A program made the translations under genes and the position numbers. DNA of 64,000 nucleotides from Heterocephalus glaber (taxonomy: Eukaryota; Chordata; Mammalia; Rodentia; Bathyergidae), in NCBI RefSeq assembly GCF_000247695.1, contig NW_004624743.1:2204069-2268068 (forward strand), given 5' to 3'. Positions 12,847 to 24,150 of this stretch are shown piece by piece. Each line of letters starts with the position of its first letter. Within the stretch, counting starts at the first letter, position 1. The notes under the pieces were generated by a model, which saw nothing but the letters and a program-made list of their open reading frames with translations, ran no database searches and had not been told where the DNA came from.

Positions 12847-12910
12847 GATTTCTCTCTCTCTCTCTCCTTCTCTCTCTCTCTCTCTCTCCCCCCGCCCTGT
12901 CTCTCTCATC
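12847..12910. repeat. (CT)n-rich low-complexity tract
   Basis: Runs of TC are interrupted by 'cttc' and 'cccccgccctgt'. This is imperfect polypyrimidine DNA. Confidence 0.92.
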
Positions 12911-12959
12911 CTCCATGTACAAAGTCTTAGCATTCACAGAAGATAGCACAGTATGGCAC

Positions 12960-13180
12960 AGACAGTACGTATCTCACAGTTAGACACGGGTTGAAATCCT
13001 AGCACCTCTAAAGGTGAGCTCTGCGAACTTGGCCAGGTTACCAGACTGCTCTAAGTCTCCATTTCTTCACCTCTCCTTTAAGAATAGGACTGTTTCCCTT
13101 TCAGTTTGCTGTAAGGAATAAATAGGTGATTGATGGAGAGAAAATGGCACATACTGGTACTCAGCCAATGTTAATCTCTT
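12960..13180 (-). repeat. MIR SINE
   Basis: In order on the plus strand: 'cacgggttgaaatcctagca', 'acttggccaggttaccagac', 'agtctccatttcttcacctc' and 'ggaataaataggtgattg'. These parallel the reverse-complement MIR ('gggttcgaatcccagc', 'ttgggcaagttacttaacc', 'cctcagtttcctcatc', 'ggattaaatgag'). Confidence 0.8.
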
Positions 13181-16100
13181 CTTTCTCCTTCCTCGCCCCC
13201 ATTACTACTTTACAGTCACCACAGAATGCCGCTCCACCTTGACAAGCGGGATTTGAAAGAGAACAGAAAAGACCTGCCTCTTGACTTTGTCAACCAGAAA
13301 GTCTCCCTCATTACTGTCAAAAGAGGAACATAATAAAGCTGAAAGTAAGACTTCAGGTGGTAGGGGCTCTGTCTTACCCTTTCGGGCTGCTGGAACCAGA
13401 TGCCACAAGGCCGGAGAGTCAAGTCCGAGGCTGGCGGGTTAGAGCCTGGGGGGACCTGCCCGCCCGTAGGTCATCCCCCTTGCTGTTGCAGGGCAGGACG
13501 GATGAGCTGTCTTGAACCTAACGACCACCTCCCCTGGGCTCCATGTCCCAACGCTGAACTTGGGGTTAAATTGCACCATGTGAATTCCAGGGGGATGCAA
13601 ACACGGAGCCCATAACTGACAAAGCCTCCTTTCATGCCCATGTGCATATTTCGGTCAACAGATCACTTTCCCAGGGAAGTAGCGTCTGGTGCCAGCACAT
13701 GTCCCGGCCAGTGCGCGCTTGTGTCTACAAGCACTGGCCGTGCACAGCCAGCAGGGTGGCTTTTTCATCAAATAGATTCAAGAGCAACCTGGTAAGTAGA
13801 TGGGCTCATTTGTATGAGGCTAGCGAGAAAGCTTCAGGGGCCAGGCCCACTGCTTCAGGGTTTCCTGATCAAATCTACTGAGCTCTGTAAATGATTTTTC
13901 CCTTACATGAGGAAGATGCTTAGCAGGGAAGCCGTGTGAGAAAGGCATGGTGTGGCCTCACAGGAAATGATTCCTAGAGGCACCTCCAGCCCTGTTGCTC
14001 TGAGCAATGCTGTGGCGGGAGGAGTGCATTCGTTCAGACGCCCAGTTCCCCATGGGACAGAGAGAGCGAGGAATCTCCTGGAAGCAGGCTTCCGTGCTTA
14101 AGATGCCTGTCCACCAAGAATTTGGACTGCATTCACATAGGGGGCATGGAAAGAAAAGCAAGGAAGGGAGTCATGCACCACTGGCTCCATCGGTGCTCGA
14201 TTACCTCTCAGGCAGACTTAGGGAAATGTCTGAGAACCATGAAACACTTTTCCAGAAGACCCAGGCCGGCTCCTCCATCCATGTCCTGGTGCCAGGCCCA
14301 AGTAACCTAAAGCAGATACGAAATATAAAGACATGTGTATGTTCTGAAAGAAGAGCTTTATTAAAAATGAGTCCAAACATCAACTCTACCCTAAAGTACA
14401 TTATATTCCTTTTATGCTTATGGTCCTTTGAGGTTCTGGAGAGCCATAACTCTGTAAAGAATAAGTGCACAGGACATGCTAATTCCACATGAGAGGCCAC
14501 CCACCCTGACAATCAAGGCTAGGCAGGTGACTGAAATTGAGGAATCTGACAGCATAGCAAATCTCGAAAACGCTAATCCACCAATCCACAGTTTTATTCC
14601 AACCTCTGTCTATTTAAGGTCAATTTGGAAAAGTTTTCAAGCAAACTACTCTAAAACTGACCCCCTTTTCTATCTTGCTATCTGATTTGTGTTTAAATGA
14701 GTTTATGATATAAGCATTACAACTCTCTTAAAAAAGCGCTCCCCCCACCAACCCCCCACTAATTTAGGTTAAAAACAAAGTAATGGCAGCAAAAGTGTCT
14801 TTAAGTTTTGCAATAATCCTTCCAGTACTTCTGCATCCCAAAAGGCTCCAGATGTGACCAGCCACTGCAAAATGGTAAGTTGTTTATCAGCATTCTACAA
14901 TGGGAACTGGCACCTGTAATTTCACTCTTTTTTTGCATCAGCATTATTAAAACACCTAAACAAATGACCAAGTGAGGGTTTTGTGCAATCACACAGACAC
15001 CTTCGACAGCTTTGGGGTGAAATGCTCCGCAGGTCACCTGTCTTCCTGAAGGTGACGGCCACTGCTAGCAGCTTCCTCCTCTTATGTCTGTGAGCAGTGC
15101 CGCCCGCCGGCCCGCCAGAGCTTCCTTCTATAGGGAGTTTCTGCTGTAGCTTGGGCTGGAAAACAATGTTGTTCTCTGGGAAAGAACTGATGGTTGATCG
15201 CTTTGCACCATGCAAAGAATCCCAGGGTGCTTTCTTTATAGTCTTTCATGTCTTGATTTTCCTTTCTCTCCCCTCTTTGTTAATAGTCATCTGTACCCCT
15301 TTGTACACCTCAGTCTGCAGTGAAGATTTAAGAAATAAACATCTTTGAATCGTGTGATGACAGCAGTCTGTGAAGTCGGACATCCCTCTTCACCTGACCT
15401 CCTCCTCCTCCCCCTGGGCTCTGCTACATCTCCCCAAGGTTGACTTAGCTGCCAGCTCCAGCCGGCCCTGTCTTTCCTGGTGTTTAGAAACATGACAAGC
15501 ACCTTTTGCTTGCTGCCACGTTAACAATGCAGATTACTAGAACTTTGCTTTTGCCTGACTACTGATTTCCAGCCCTATATAAAAGCAAGCTGTAATTTGG
15601 TCCTGACGTAATATCAACCCAGGCTAGAAGTTTGCTCTGAGAAAACTTTCTATTATTTATTCCTATAAAATGATTACCCACTCAGATGCTTAGAAACAGG
15701 CCACTTAAAATAGTCTACTTTTGCAAGGCCTTGGCGTGCATGGCAGAGGGAACCAGATGGGGAAATGGGGGCGCAGCACTGAATGACTCACCTAGGATCA
15801 CAGACCAAGCCAGCGCCACATGGGCTAGGGCTCTTCGTTCCTGACAGAGATGACAGTCAACACAATGCCCTCGACCATGTCACCTTGGGAGTTGGAATGT
15901 CATAGAATTCTCCTTGCAGGTTTTAGTGGTGCTCTGCTGGTTTTGTTTCTGCTTCTCACTGATGGCAATTAGAATATCTTGATATAGTAAAAGAAGTCAA
16001 GTTGGAGGATGGGCTGGCTTAGGTTGTACCAGAACCTCACTGGTTGATGTTTGCAGCACTAGGAGCAAAACCGTCTGATGAATGCTACCTTCATTTCCTT

Positions 16101-16990
16101 CTGATATCCTTCAAACTGTCTTTAAATCAGTGATGGTTATACTGTTTCTATCCCTCCAACTAGCTTACTGCAAAACAAGCCTTCCACTCAGCAGTAGACC
16201 CACTGCGCACTGGTAGGGGAGTCTCTCATTGGACAAGCAGGGCTGTAAAGTATGGAGGAGAATGGAAAGCAAAAAGATGGGGAGTGGCCACATCCATGGC
16301 CCAACATCAGACCTGGTCACTGTGACAGGGACCATGGTGCCCCTGGGACAGCCGTGTGGGAAGCCACTATGTCAGAGTGGGCGCCAGAGTTTGGTATGCT
16401 TCTCCTCAACAGGGTGTTGGGGACTTCACCCCTAGTCCTCCACAGGTTACTTTGTTTTAAGGGGCAATTTTCAAATCCAGAGCCATCTTCAAAGATCTTA
16501 AAAGCTAAGTTCTTTAATGGGTAGCAGGGTGTCTTCCAGTAATTATTGTAAAGAATGAGTTGAATTCTTAAAAGCTGGAGCTCCAGATTTGGATGCTGAT
16601 GAAAAGACCTCACCTTCAGCACTTGCCTCAGAGTACGGGACCCTGGGGAGCAAAGAGGAACCTGCAGGAACCAAGGTCTCCCCTGAATCTGTGAGGAGAC
16701 TTGGAGAAGCCCGAGAACCACCTGCCTCTAATTAATCTCCTCTGCTGTATTCCCGCTGCACTCACACACTCGTAATTATATTTATGATTGCAATTGTACT
16801 ATATTACCATTCAGATCCCTTTACAATAAATACCATGGCGACTGGAACCTCATTGTTATGAAAGATGTCCCAGCTTGAGCCAACAACTTCCTCATTTTAA
16901 GTGTGTTCACTAAAAAATCCTAGCACCGTGAAGTAGTTTGGATGTTTCTTCTATTCTGTTGCAAAGGACTTTGACCTTGTTGTGTTCTTT
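13181..16990. other. 3.8-kb element-poor unique region
   Basis: No interspersed repeat is recognised. A 161-codon open frame (14,007-14,492, plus) has no recognisable family resemblance and overlaps open frames on the other strand. The patch at about 16,725-16,860 is AT-rich with several TAAT/ATTA cores and is listed as a finding. Confidence 0.5.
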
Positions 16991-16994
16991 ATCA

Positions 16995-17100
16995 CATGAG
17001 AATGTAAGGATCTTTCACCAGACCATGAGATCCTCCTGAAACTAGTGCCCAACACAGTTTCATACCTACTAGATGCTTAGTAAACACTAGAGCAAGAGGC
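16995..17100 (+). mobile_element. L2 3' end fragment
   Basis: 'accatgagatcctcctgaaa', then 'gcccaacacagtttcatacc', then 'tagatgcttagtaaacacta' corresponds to the L2 (or MIR3) 3' tail pattern 'gagctccttgag...cagtgcctggcacatagtagg'. The copy is short and diverged. Confidence 0.55.
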
Positions 17101-18799
17101 TGATTTAACACAATTGGATAATGAAATATATTACAGCAATGCTACCAGAATCACAGATCTGTAACTAGCTCGGCTGCAACCCTTCGTCATTTCCATCAGT
17201 GTCCAAATGAATTGAGTGTGAAACTGTAGGCCTGATGTGCAATATTCTGAACTCTTATTCATTCTTGATGCTTTCTTCCAAAAAGGCTTCATCTCAACCA
17301 GGAGCAAAAAGGCTGTTTCTGCCACCACGCTTCCGCCTCCACTGGCTTTCGCTGGCGGGTCTTCTGGCCTGTGATATTTGTTTCCACGAAGCTGTTTTTA
17401 TAACATCAATATAAATTCTTTGTTCCTAGTGGTAAACAATTCTACACAGACACCACTGTTTCACAGTATGTTCTTTGTATGTAAACTATGGCACATACTT
17501 GTCTACTCTTTTGGAAGTCCTTATTTTAAAAAAATAGTGTCAGGGAAAATAAACTTTTAAATCCAAAGACATAAATATGATAAGCAAAAACTGGTTCTTA
17601 CCCTGCATGAGCGGGTTCTGTGAAATGAGGAGTGTGAACGGAAAGTGGCCTCAGGAGCTAAGAGTGCCAGCTTCCGGTCAGTGCTTTGGGAATATCTGCT
17701 GCACGCGAGCTCCCAGCGAAGTCATGTGTAAGAAGAAAAGATGTGAACATGGGCGGACCCCATGTGTTTCATGATCATTTCTTTCATTGCTGGGGGTAGA
17801 GAAGAAAATGGTTAAATAAAAGGAATATGCTTGAAGTTCAGATTAATAAATTCACTTTGTTCTGCAAACTAAAATGGCCAGAAAGGAAGCCACGTAATCA
17901 GAATTCTGGATTTTCCATACCGGCAACTTGTATGAAGGTAACTAGATACTGAGAAAACATTTTGTTCTCTCCTTTGGGTATACATACATATTTAGAAAAA
18001 TAAGAGTCCCTGGGTTCAGGGATGATGGTTGTACAACTTTGAGAATATATGAATTAAGTAAGGAATGATATATTTTTAAAAGGTTGAGTTCTACAGAATG
18101 TAGTGTATCTCAAAACGGGTGGCACTGTGGAGATCATTAGGTTTTTCTCATCTAAGTTCCAAGCTAGACACCCGTCACCAGTCCCAGAGACTGCCGGGGA
18201 AGGAGGTCTGTCTAATCTTGAAAGAAGCGCAGGGTTCTAAATTCAGCTGATAAACAATAAACAAGGGAATAAACTTTCAAGTGAGTCAAGTGCGTCACAC
18301 TCAGGCCTTGGCACTGCCCCTACAGCCAACCCGCTTCCTGGGTGCTAATGGCGAATGTGACTTTGGCTCCGAGGCACCATTCAAGCCTACAGTCAGGCCT
18401 GAAAACGGGGTGACTGACTAATCGAGGACTCTGGCAAATGACCCATTCCTGAAAAGCCGCCGGGGTGCGACCGTGCGCCCGAGCCCGGTGGGCTCTGACT
18501 CTAATAGACCAGTTTTACAGCATAGTTTGAGCCAGGGAACACTTGCCCTAAGTGTTGCCACCAGAATCAATTGTCCACCTCATCAAACATTTATGCAAAA
18601 AGGCGGAGTGTAGGATGCCACTGAAGGAAGACAATTGTTGCGAACGAACTACTCCATGCCGGAGCTGAGAAGCCTCCTGTAGTACTCAGCAGGTGCTGTG
18701 TTTCATATTTCAATACGGCAGCGGTAAAGAAAGCGGATTTCACTGTAAAGCAGGCTCTTCTTTATCGACTGTTTGGCAGCTGCCCGCAGGTGCTGGCCA
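17101..18799. other. Unique sequence
   Basis: AT-rich to about 18,100, then more GC-rich with a small CpG cluster at 18,450-18,495 ('gccgccggggtgcgaccgtg'). No gene or repeat is supported. Confidence 0.5.
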
Positions 18800-18950
18800 A
18801 TCCCATCCTTCACGACCCTGTGGGGCAGGAGTGACCGTCCGCATTTCAGAGACAGGAGTCTCAGGCTCTGGGAAGGGTCATTTTCACAGCCCGTGTGCAG
18901 CTACTCCTCCGCAGAGCGGGAGCTCAGCGCCAGCACTGTACGCTGTAAGC
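18800..18950 (+). repeat. Possible MIR SINE remnant
   Basis: 'gcatttcagagacaggagtc' followed by 'tcaggctctgggaagggtca' resembles the MIR 'cattttacagatgaggaaac tgaggctcagagaggt' block. Divergence is high, and a chance resemblance cannot be excluded. Confidence 0.4.
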
Positions 18951-19084
18951 CACACTCCTGACACAGCGCCTTTCCACAACCAAAAAAGCAAAAAGTGATG
19001 CTGGCATTGGGCCCTGTTTGATCACTGGCCCAGAGGAAGGGGCTAAGGTCCCCATGAACGCTGAGAAGAGAAATGACTGTAACA

Positions 19085-19305
19085 AGGGACGAAACAGAGC
19101 CAGGCTCAAATCCCGACTCTGCTGTGTGGAACTGCAGGGTTAGGCAAGGCACACAGCACCTTGGGGGCTCTGCTCCTGGTAGAACAGTGGTGATGAGTTA
19201 CAGCATGGAGCTCCTAGGATGCTTTTCTGTAATAAGCAACAAAAGCAAAGGAAAAAATCCCACTTGGTACACAGTAAGTGCTCGACTTTACTGCCATTTT
19301 TAATA
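19085..19305 (-). repeat. MIR SINE, diverged
   Basis: 'gccaggctcaaatcccgact', 'gcagggttaggcaaggcaca' and, after a gap, 'cacagtaagtgctcgacttt' follow the reverse-complement MIR order. The middle of the element is hardly recognisable. Confidence 0.55.
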
Positions 19306-20526
19306 CTTTTGTGGACAAACTAAAACTTGACGTTCGCTTCTACAAAATTATTTTCCTTTTTCCATGTCCAAATCTCTTTTACCAGGCTTAGTTTTTAAAG
19401 TTATATTTCATTTAGTAGAGGAGAGAATCCATTTTCTCTCAAGAAGGAGCTGAATGAATGATCATGCAAACTTTAGTCTTCTACACTTTGTAGGATTTGG
19501 GATTTTATAGGTTACACTGGAAATAACTCCAAGATTAGTTTAAATAATGCACTTAGCATTATTATTGTAGTTGATTTTTTTGTTGGAGTTGATTGCTTAT
19601 AATAATTTAAGGAAATTATCACCTGGCCTCTAAAATTCCTTCAGATTCATATCCCTGGCTAGAAAGGTCCAGATTCATATCCCGGAGCTTCAGGTGACAA
19701 TAAATGGGACTCTGTCTTCAGAAGGTTTGTAACCCTGTCTCCAGAGTTCTCAAAAGTTCGAGGGTGTGCTTGGGAATCAAAGCAGCGCTGGAAGGTGGGT
19801 GTTATACTGAGGTTGGCCCCTTGCTACCCAGGCGCCTGCCACACATGGCCTTCTGGGGCCACCACTGCACACGGCTACAACCCAGGCAGGGCCACGGCCA
19901 CATATATGCCTTGGTTTGGTTTGGTTTATGTTGCATCCAATGAAAATTTTTTCCCCTAAAGAATCAAAGTCTTAATGTGCTGCTGTCCTGCTCCAAGTGT
20001 CTCCAACAAGTCTAGGCAAAAAAGATGCCCCAACTCTTCGATGTGGCATCGCAAGCCACTTAGGACTCACCGTGCTTTCTTCTGTGGCTTCCTCTTCTCC
20101 CACTTGTCCCCTCTGGCCCTGTGGACTGTGGTAGTGAGGGAGGACTAAGGAGCCCTGCTCGACTTGGGGTCTTCCAGACCTCTGCCTGTGTCTCCAGCAT
20201 CCCAGCCAGAGAGCATCTGTAGGCTGATTACCCACGGTGTGCACAATGATCTTGTTTAGAGTGGATCTAAGTTTCCATCTTGGGTTTGGAGACACCCTAG
20301 GCGGAGCTGGTGCAAGTTCAGGAGTCTCAGATCCTGTGGGGGCTGAGTGTCGCCTCAGTGCCATCTTGCATCCCACCTCCAGGGCTCCAGCCAGCTTAAC
20401 GTGGCGCCCGGGGAACATGAAGGGCATCACGGAGGCGAGCCGCTCCCTCCGTGACCTGTTCAAAGCCCTTCTTTCAGGATGGGGAGTGACAAGCTAGACT
20501 AACTTTCTTCCTTTTGTCCAAGGGCT
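19306..20526. other. Unique sequence with an unassigned open frame
   Basis: AT-rich to about 19,650, then GC-rich. A 163-codon open frame on the minus strand (20,463-19,972) opens with a TTG, not an ATG. Its translation is rich in R, P and S and matches no family I know. A donor-like 'cggtgagtcc' lies within it on the same strand, but no convincing acceptor lies upstream. It is not called as a gene. Confidence 0.45.
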
Positions 20527-20745
20527 TTCTTTTTTTCTTTTTTTAAAAATTAATTTTATTGACACATTTTAGGTATACAATATAATGCCATTCATCATTG
20601 GAAATTTGTACCTTTACATAATCTCTCTTGGTTCTTATTTTTTCCCCACTCCTCTGCCCTCCCTTCAACCCCTCCATCCCTCCCCATTTACAAAGACTTT
20701 TTTTCTATTTTTTCATTTTCTCAAATTAATTCCATGCCCTTCTTT
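20527..20745 (-). mobile_element. L1 3' UTR fragment
   Basis: A T-rich left end ('ttttttaaaaattaatttta') is followed by 'ttgacacattttaggtatac', 'aatttgtacctttacataat' and 'cactcctctgccctcccttc'. The same order occurs at 29,050-29,200, where it leads into L1 ORF2, which identifies this piece as the reverse complement of an L1 3' UTR. Only the 3'-most ~210 bp are present. Confidence 0.85.
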
Positions 20746-21679
20746 CCTGAGTCAGAAGAGATCAGCTTGGGGGATTCCAAGCTACAGTGAACTGGCCAGA
20801 TCCAAAGCCAAATGGGTTCAAATTCGAAGTACCCCAAATCCACAGTGTGAGTAAATAGCCGGGTTGGGACGCGCTGTGCTGGGCCTCTGTGACGACTGCC
20901 CGCATCACGCAGAAAGGAACAAGTGACGCTCCTGTCGCTGGATCTCCGTGTGTATATCTTTAGTCATTTACAGTTTAGAAAGTCTAGGTTGAGATTCAAA
21001 GCATATCTAGGAAAGTAAAAATCTTTTGCTTTTCAAGAAAAGGATTAGCCCAGGGTACAAAGTTTACAAGTGGGGAAATAGCATTAATGCGTAGCTATAG
21101 TTTGGAACCCAGTGGTTGTTTTCTTGTGAGAAAACTCAAAGGCACTTAGCTTTGTAATCTGTTAGCATCTTGGGCCAGTAGTATTCAGGATCATTTTCAC
21201 TCATAAGGAAAGGAACATCATATATTTAAGACAAAAATAAAATGACATTAAAATAGTAGCTTAATGAAAGGTTATTTGGTTTTATTTTAAAATCTTAAAG
21301 CACATGGAAACATTACCTTGAAATAAATATTGCTATTAACCTTCAGCTGTAAAATGATTTTCAATAATAAGACTATGGGTAATAACAAAGTAAAATTTCT
21401 AGTACAGATAAGAATGTTTAGAGACACTAAATAAGAGGTGAGACTATGTCACTGAAACAGGCCAGAGGGAGATGCAAATTAAAAATTTACCCAAAATAGA
21501 GTAGAAATCCATTTTATTAAAAGTTAAGCAAAAAGAAAAAAAAGGCACCAGCCACCCAAAGCTGCACACCAGTGATTTAATTGGAAAGGTCTTTTCTTAT
21601 AGACAGGATTAATTCTAATTAATGGAAAATTCAAATTATGTTTATAAACACTAACAGAATGCTAGCACCCCATCTCATG
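20746..21679. other. Unique AT-rich sequence
   Basis: No repeat is recognised. The patch at 21,560-21,660 is dense in ATTA/TAAT cores and lacks any repeat resemblance. Confidence 0.5.
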
Positions 21680-21795
21680 TCCCTTGCACAGCCCGTATTT
21701 GGAAGGCACTTCATGAAAGACAAAGGTCCATTAATTTAGCTAATTCTCCATTTTATAGATGAAGAAACTGGAGCATAAACCATTTATAAGACAAA
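21680..21795 (+). repeat. MIR SINE fragment
   Basis: 'ctccattttatagatgaaga' followed by 'aactggagc' matches the MIR core 'ccattttacagatgaggaaactgagg'. The flanks are barely recognisable. Confidence 0.65.
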
Positions 21796-22317
21796 CAACT
21801 GAAAATTTCCAGAAGAGCAGAGGAAATCCCTTCCCTCAGTCATTTTCTTCTCTGCTCTTTCTCGAAGAGAGCGGCAGGAGAAGGAAGACCCTCGTGACCA
21901 CGTCAGAAGCAGAAAAGCTGAGGAAGCTGCAGTGCCAGCGCAGAAGATGTGGGAAGAAATATCTACAAACATTGGAGATTTCCATTCGCTTCTTTCTGAC
22001 CCTTGTAGTTTCTTGACCCTATAGTTCTGAATCTGAGCTTGGGCCTCGCCTAGGAAGAGCCTCTGCAAACAAAGCCAAGGGTTTGCAGGCCTGCTGTCCC
22101 CTTCTTGAGCACTGGGGAGCCCTTGAGTACCGTGGAGGGAGTGAGGCTCCCGATGGTTGGCACCAGCCGCCTGATGTGGCCAGGCAGAGCAGGGTTTCTT
22201 TATGCAGGGCTGTCCCGGTGTCCTGAGGTTGGGCAGCTCCCGACCTCACATCACGGTGGGAGAAAGCTCTGGCCAGGAGGTGAGAGCAGAGTAGCAAGAG
22301 ATGCAGACATGTACTCT
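21796..22317. other. Unique sequence
   Basis: No repeat or gene is supported. Short open frames overlap on both strands. Confidence 0.45.
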
Positions 22318-22380
22318 TAGAGCTCTAGGAGGCTGAGGCAGGAGGATTGCAAGCTATTTAATCCCCAGTCCTCCCCCTGA
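22318..22380 (+). repeat. B1 SINE fragment
   Basis: 'ctaggaggctgaggcaggag' plus 'gattgcaag' is the diagnostic internal block of the 7SL-derived rodent B1. The start and the rest of the element are missing or too diverged to follow. Confidence 0.65.
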
Positions 22381-22739
22381 CCAAAACACACATAAAAGAC
22401 AAAGCTGGTGAAGAAGGAAGGACTGGTTGGTGACAGAGGCCTGTGCTATGGCTCTGTACCCTGTGGGGCGTGGGTCTCCCCAGAAGGTATCTGGATGCTG
22501 GAGCCTCACTCAGAGCTTGGGCTTCAATCTGGCTGTGGGTGGAGCAGAGCGGGAGGAGCTACCTTGTCCTCCACTGCACAGGAGTCTGGGTCCAGGGGTG
22601 AAGTAGGTGTGCAGGAAACATCTGTTACTACCCGTAAATGGGAGTGAAGGACCAAAGGACTCACTCCGTGGGGAGAAAGGTGAGCTCCGCAAAGAGCCTC
22701 CCTGGAGAGGCACCAACAGTGTCTCAACTGCAAGACACA

Positions 22740-22832
22740 TGGCTCTCCCTCTCTCTCCCTCTCCCCCCGTCCCCTGTCTCTCCGTCCCTCTCTCTCCCTC
22801 CCTCCCTCCCTCCCTTTCTCTCTCTGTCTTCC
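22740..22832. repeat. (CT)n/(CCCT)n low-complexity tract
   Basis: An almost pure pyrimidine tract of about 90 bases contains a (CCCT)n run near 22,795-22,815. It adjoins the ID half of the next SINE dimer. Confidence 0.93.
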
Positions 22833-22835
22833 TTC

Positions 22836-23008
22836 TGGCCCTGGGTTGGATCTAGGCCCTTCACACCAAGCCACATCTCCAGCCCTTTTTATCTTCTATT
22901 GTGAGTCAGGGTCTCGCTAAGTTGCCCAGGTGGGGCTCAGACTTGCAACCCTCCTGCCTCAGCCTCCCCAGTGCTGGGATTCCAGGCCTGCAACAACCAT
23001 GCCCAGGT
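22836..23008 (-). repeat. B1-dID dimeric SINE (ID + B1, reversed)
   Basis: Reading the plus strand, an inverted ID unit ('tgggttggatctaggccctt', 'accaagccacatctccagcc') is followed directly by an inverted B1 ('gtgagtcagggtctcgctaa', 'cctcctgcctcagcctcccc', 'agtgctgggattccaggc'). B1 joined to an ID-like tRNA unit is the B1-dID architecture reported from non-murid rodents. A second copy in the opposite orientation lies at 43,728. Confidence 0.88.
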
Positions 23009-23208
23009 GAGATTTCTGGATGTAGGAAAGGGGGCAACACTACTTGCTTCATACGATGATTATGATTGAGCCTTTGGGGTCCTTTCATTCCAGGGGAGGA
23101 GACAGGAAAAAAGACAAATCCTGGTTGGTGTCAAAAAAGAAACCAAGGGCCAAGGTGGAGAGTAACAGAGTCGGAGTTCCGACACACGGGAAGGAGCTGT
23201 GTGGTTCA

Positions 23209-23209
<1 letters not shown>
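23009..23209. other. Unique sequence between SINE and purine tract
   Basis: No feature is supported. Confidence 0.4.
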
Positions 23210-23243
<34 letters not shown>

Positions 23244-23256
23244 CAGAGAGAGAGAG
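23210..23256. repeat. (GA)n tract forming a perfect mirror repeat
   Basis: A 47-base purine tract of GA units is interrupted only by C at 23,222 and C at 23,244, placed symmetrically about 23,233. The two arms read identically outwards from the centre. Polypurine mirror repeats are the classic sequence requirement for intramolecular triplex (H-DNA). Confidence 0.93.
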
Positions 23257-23389
23257 TCAGGCCAGGTCCGAGCCTGGTGCTTGGGAGCCGATGGGCCCAC
23301 CCTGCCAGGGCCTCTCTGGTGCAGCAGGTGAAGCCGAGGAATCTGAGTGAGGTAGCAGGACAGATAGAGCAGGAAGCATGAGGAGAAAA

Positions 23390-23960
23390 CCCTTGGCCGG
23401 CCGTGTGCTCGCCTCTCCTGGCCGGGCAGGGACACTGGGACAGGAGTCTGCACTGGAAGAAGAGGCGAGAGCAGGGCCTGGGCTCCTCAGAGATTGCAGC
23501 CTCCGGGAGGCCCGGACCTGCCTGGTGGGCACGCACTGGCGTTCTCATCCTCCTCTCTGAATTACAAATAAGCTCGGCCAAAAGGTGCAATGGACGAGAA
23601 GGACAAGGAAGGAAATGAACTGAGCAGCCCAAGCGGCCACGAGGAAGGGGAGCCCAGGGAGGGAGAGGGGTGCGGGCCCGAGAGGCCAGATTTCTCCTCC
23701 CTCCCTCCGGCGCGGCGCTCCTGGACCTCTGCGCTACATCCCGGGCAGCCTCACCCCTCGCCAGGTCGAGGGACCCCTGCCCTTCACTCTCCTCGGTCCC
23801 CGGGAGGGTTTTTCAGATGCGCCTTCCGCTCACAGCCCCCGAACTTGGCCAGGAGGAAACACCTTGTAGCTGGCCGAGCCCAGCCCGCGGGGAGAGGGTG
23901 AGATGAACACCTGGTCTGACCCGACCCCGGGGCTCAGAATCATGGCCTCGGTGGAGAGGG
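23390..23960. promoter_or_regulatory. CpG-rich segment, borderline CpG island
   Basis: A hand count gives 23 CpG in 360 bases (23,581-23,940) at roughly 63% G+C, an observed/expected ratio near 0.6, far above the surrounding DNA. No repeat is recognised inside. An ATG-initiated 103-codon open frame (23,590-23,901, plus) has a favourable start context (G at -3, G at +4) and ends beside a donor-like 'agggtgag'. Its translation is acidic and then proline-rich and resembles no known protein. It may be an orphan CpG island or an unannotated first exon. Confidence 0.45.
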
Positions 23961-24082
23961 GTCAAAATAACTTTTCTGTACCCCGAGTTTTGTAAGGTTG
24001 ATGGTCGTTAATGATTATGGATTCGATTTATAGGACCAAGAGACAGTTTTTAAAAGAAAGAGAACAGAAGAGAAAATCGTAG

Positions 24083-24150
24083 TCAGGTGTGGTTGTCCTG
24101 TGCCTGTAATCTCAGCACTCAAAGGCTGAGGCAGGAGGGTCCCTGAGAGG
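24083..24150 (+). repeat. B1 SINE, 3'-truncated
   Basis: 'gtcaggtgtggttgtcctgt', 'gcctgtaatctcagcactca' and 'aaggctgaggcaggaggg' are the first half of a B1. The second half is absent. Confidence 0.85.

Noticed and set aside
13492..13791. Exon-like unit bounded by 'tgctgttgcag' and 'cctggtaagtag'
   Set aside because: I could not trace one open frame through the 300 bases, and single acceptor/donor pairs of this quality are expected by chance over 64 kb.
14007..14492. 161-codon ATG-type frame, plus strand
   Set aside because: It overlaps a 103-codon frame on the other strand, lacks domain-like features and is in repeat-poor intergenic DNA. Length alone is not enough in a mammalian sequence.
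18450..18495. Small CpG cluster
   Set aside because: It is under 60 bases long, too short to be called a CpG island.
19972..20463. 163-codon open frame, minus strand, with an internal donor-like site
   Set aside because: It starts at TTG, has no convincing splice acceptor upstream, and its translation is unrecognised. It is kept only as a note on the region.
22740..23256. Regularly spaced repeats that might suggest an array
   Set aside because: They are simple CT/GA tracts without distinct spacers and with no repeat of 20-40 bases. This is not a CRISPR-like structure, and the genome is mammalian.
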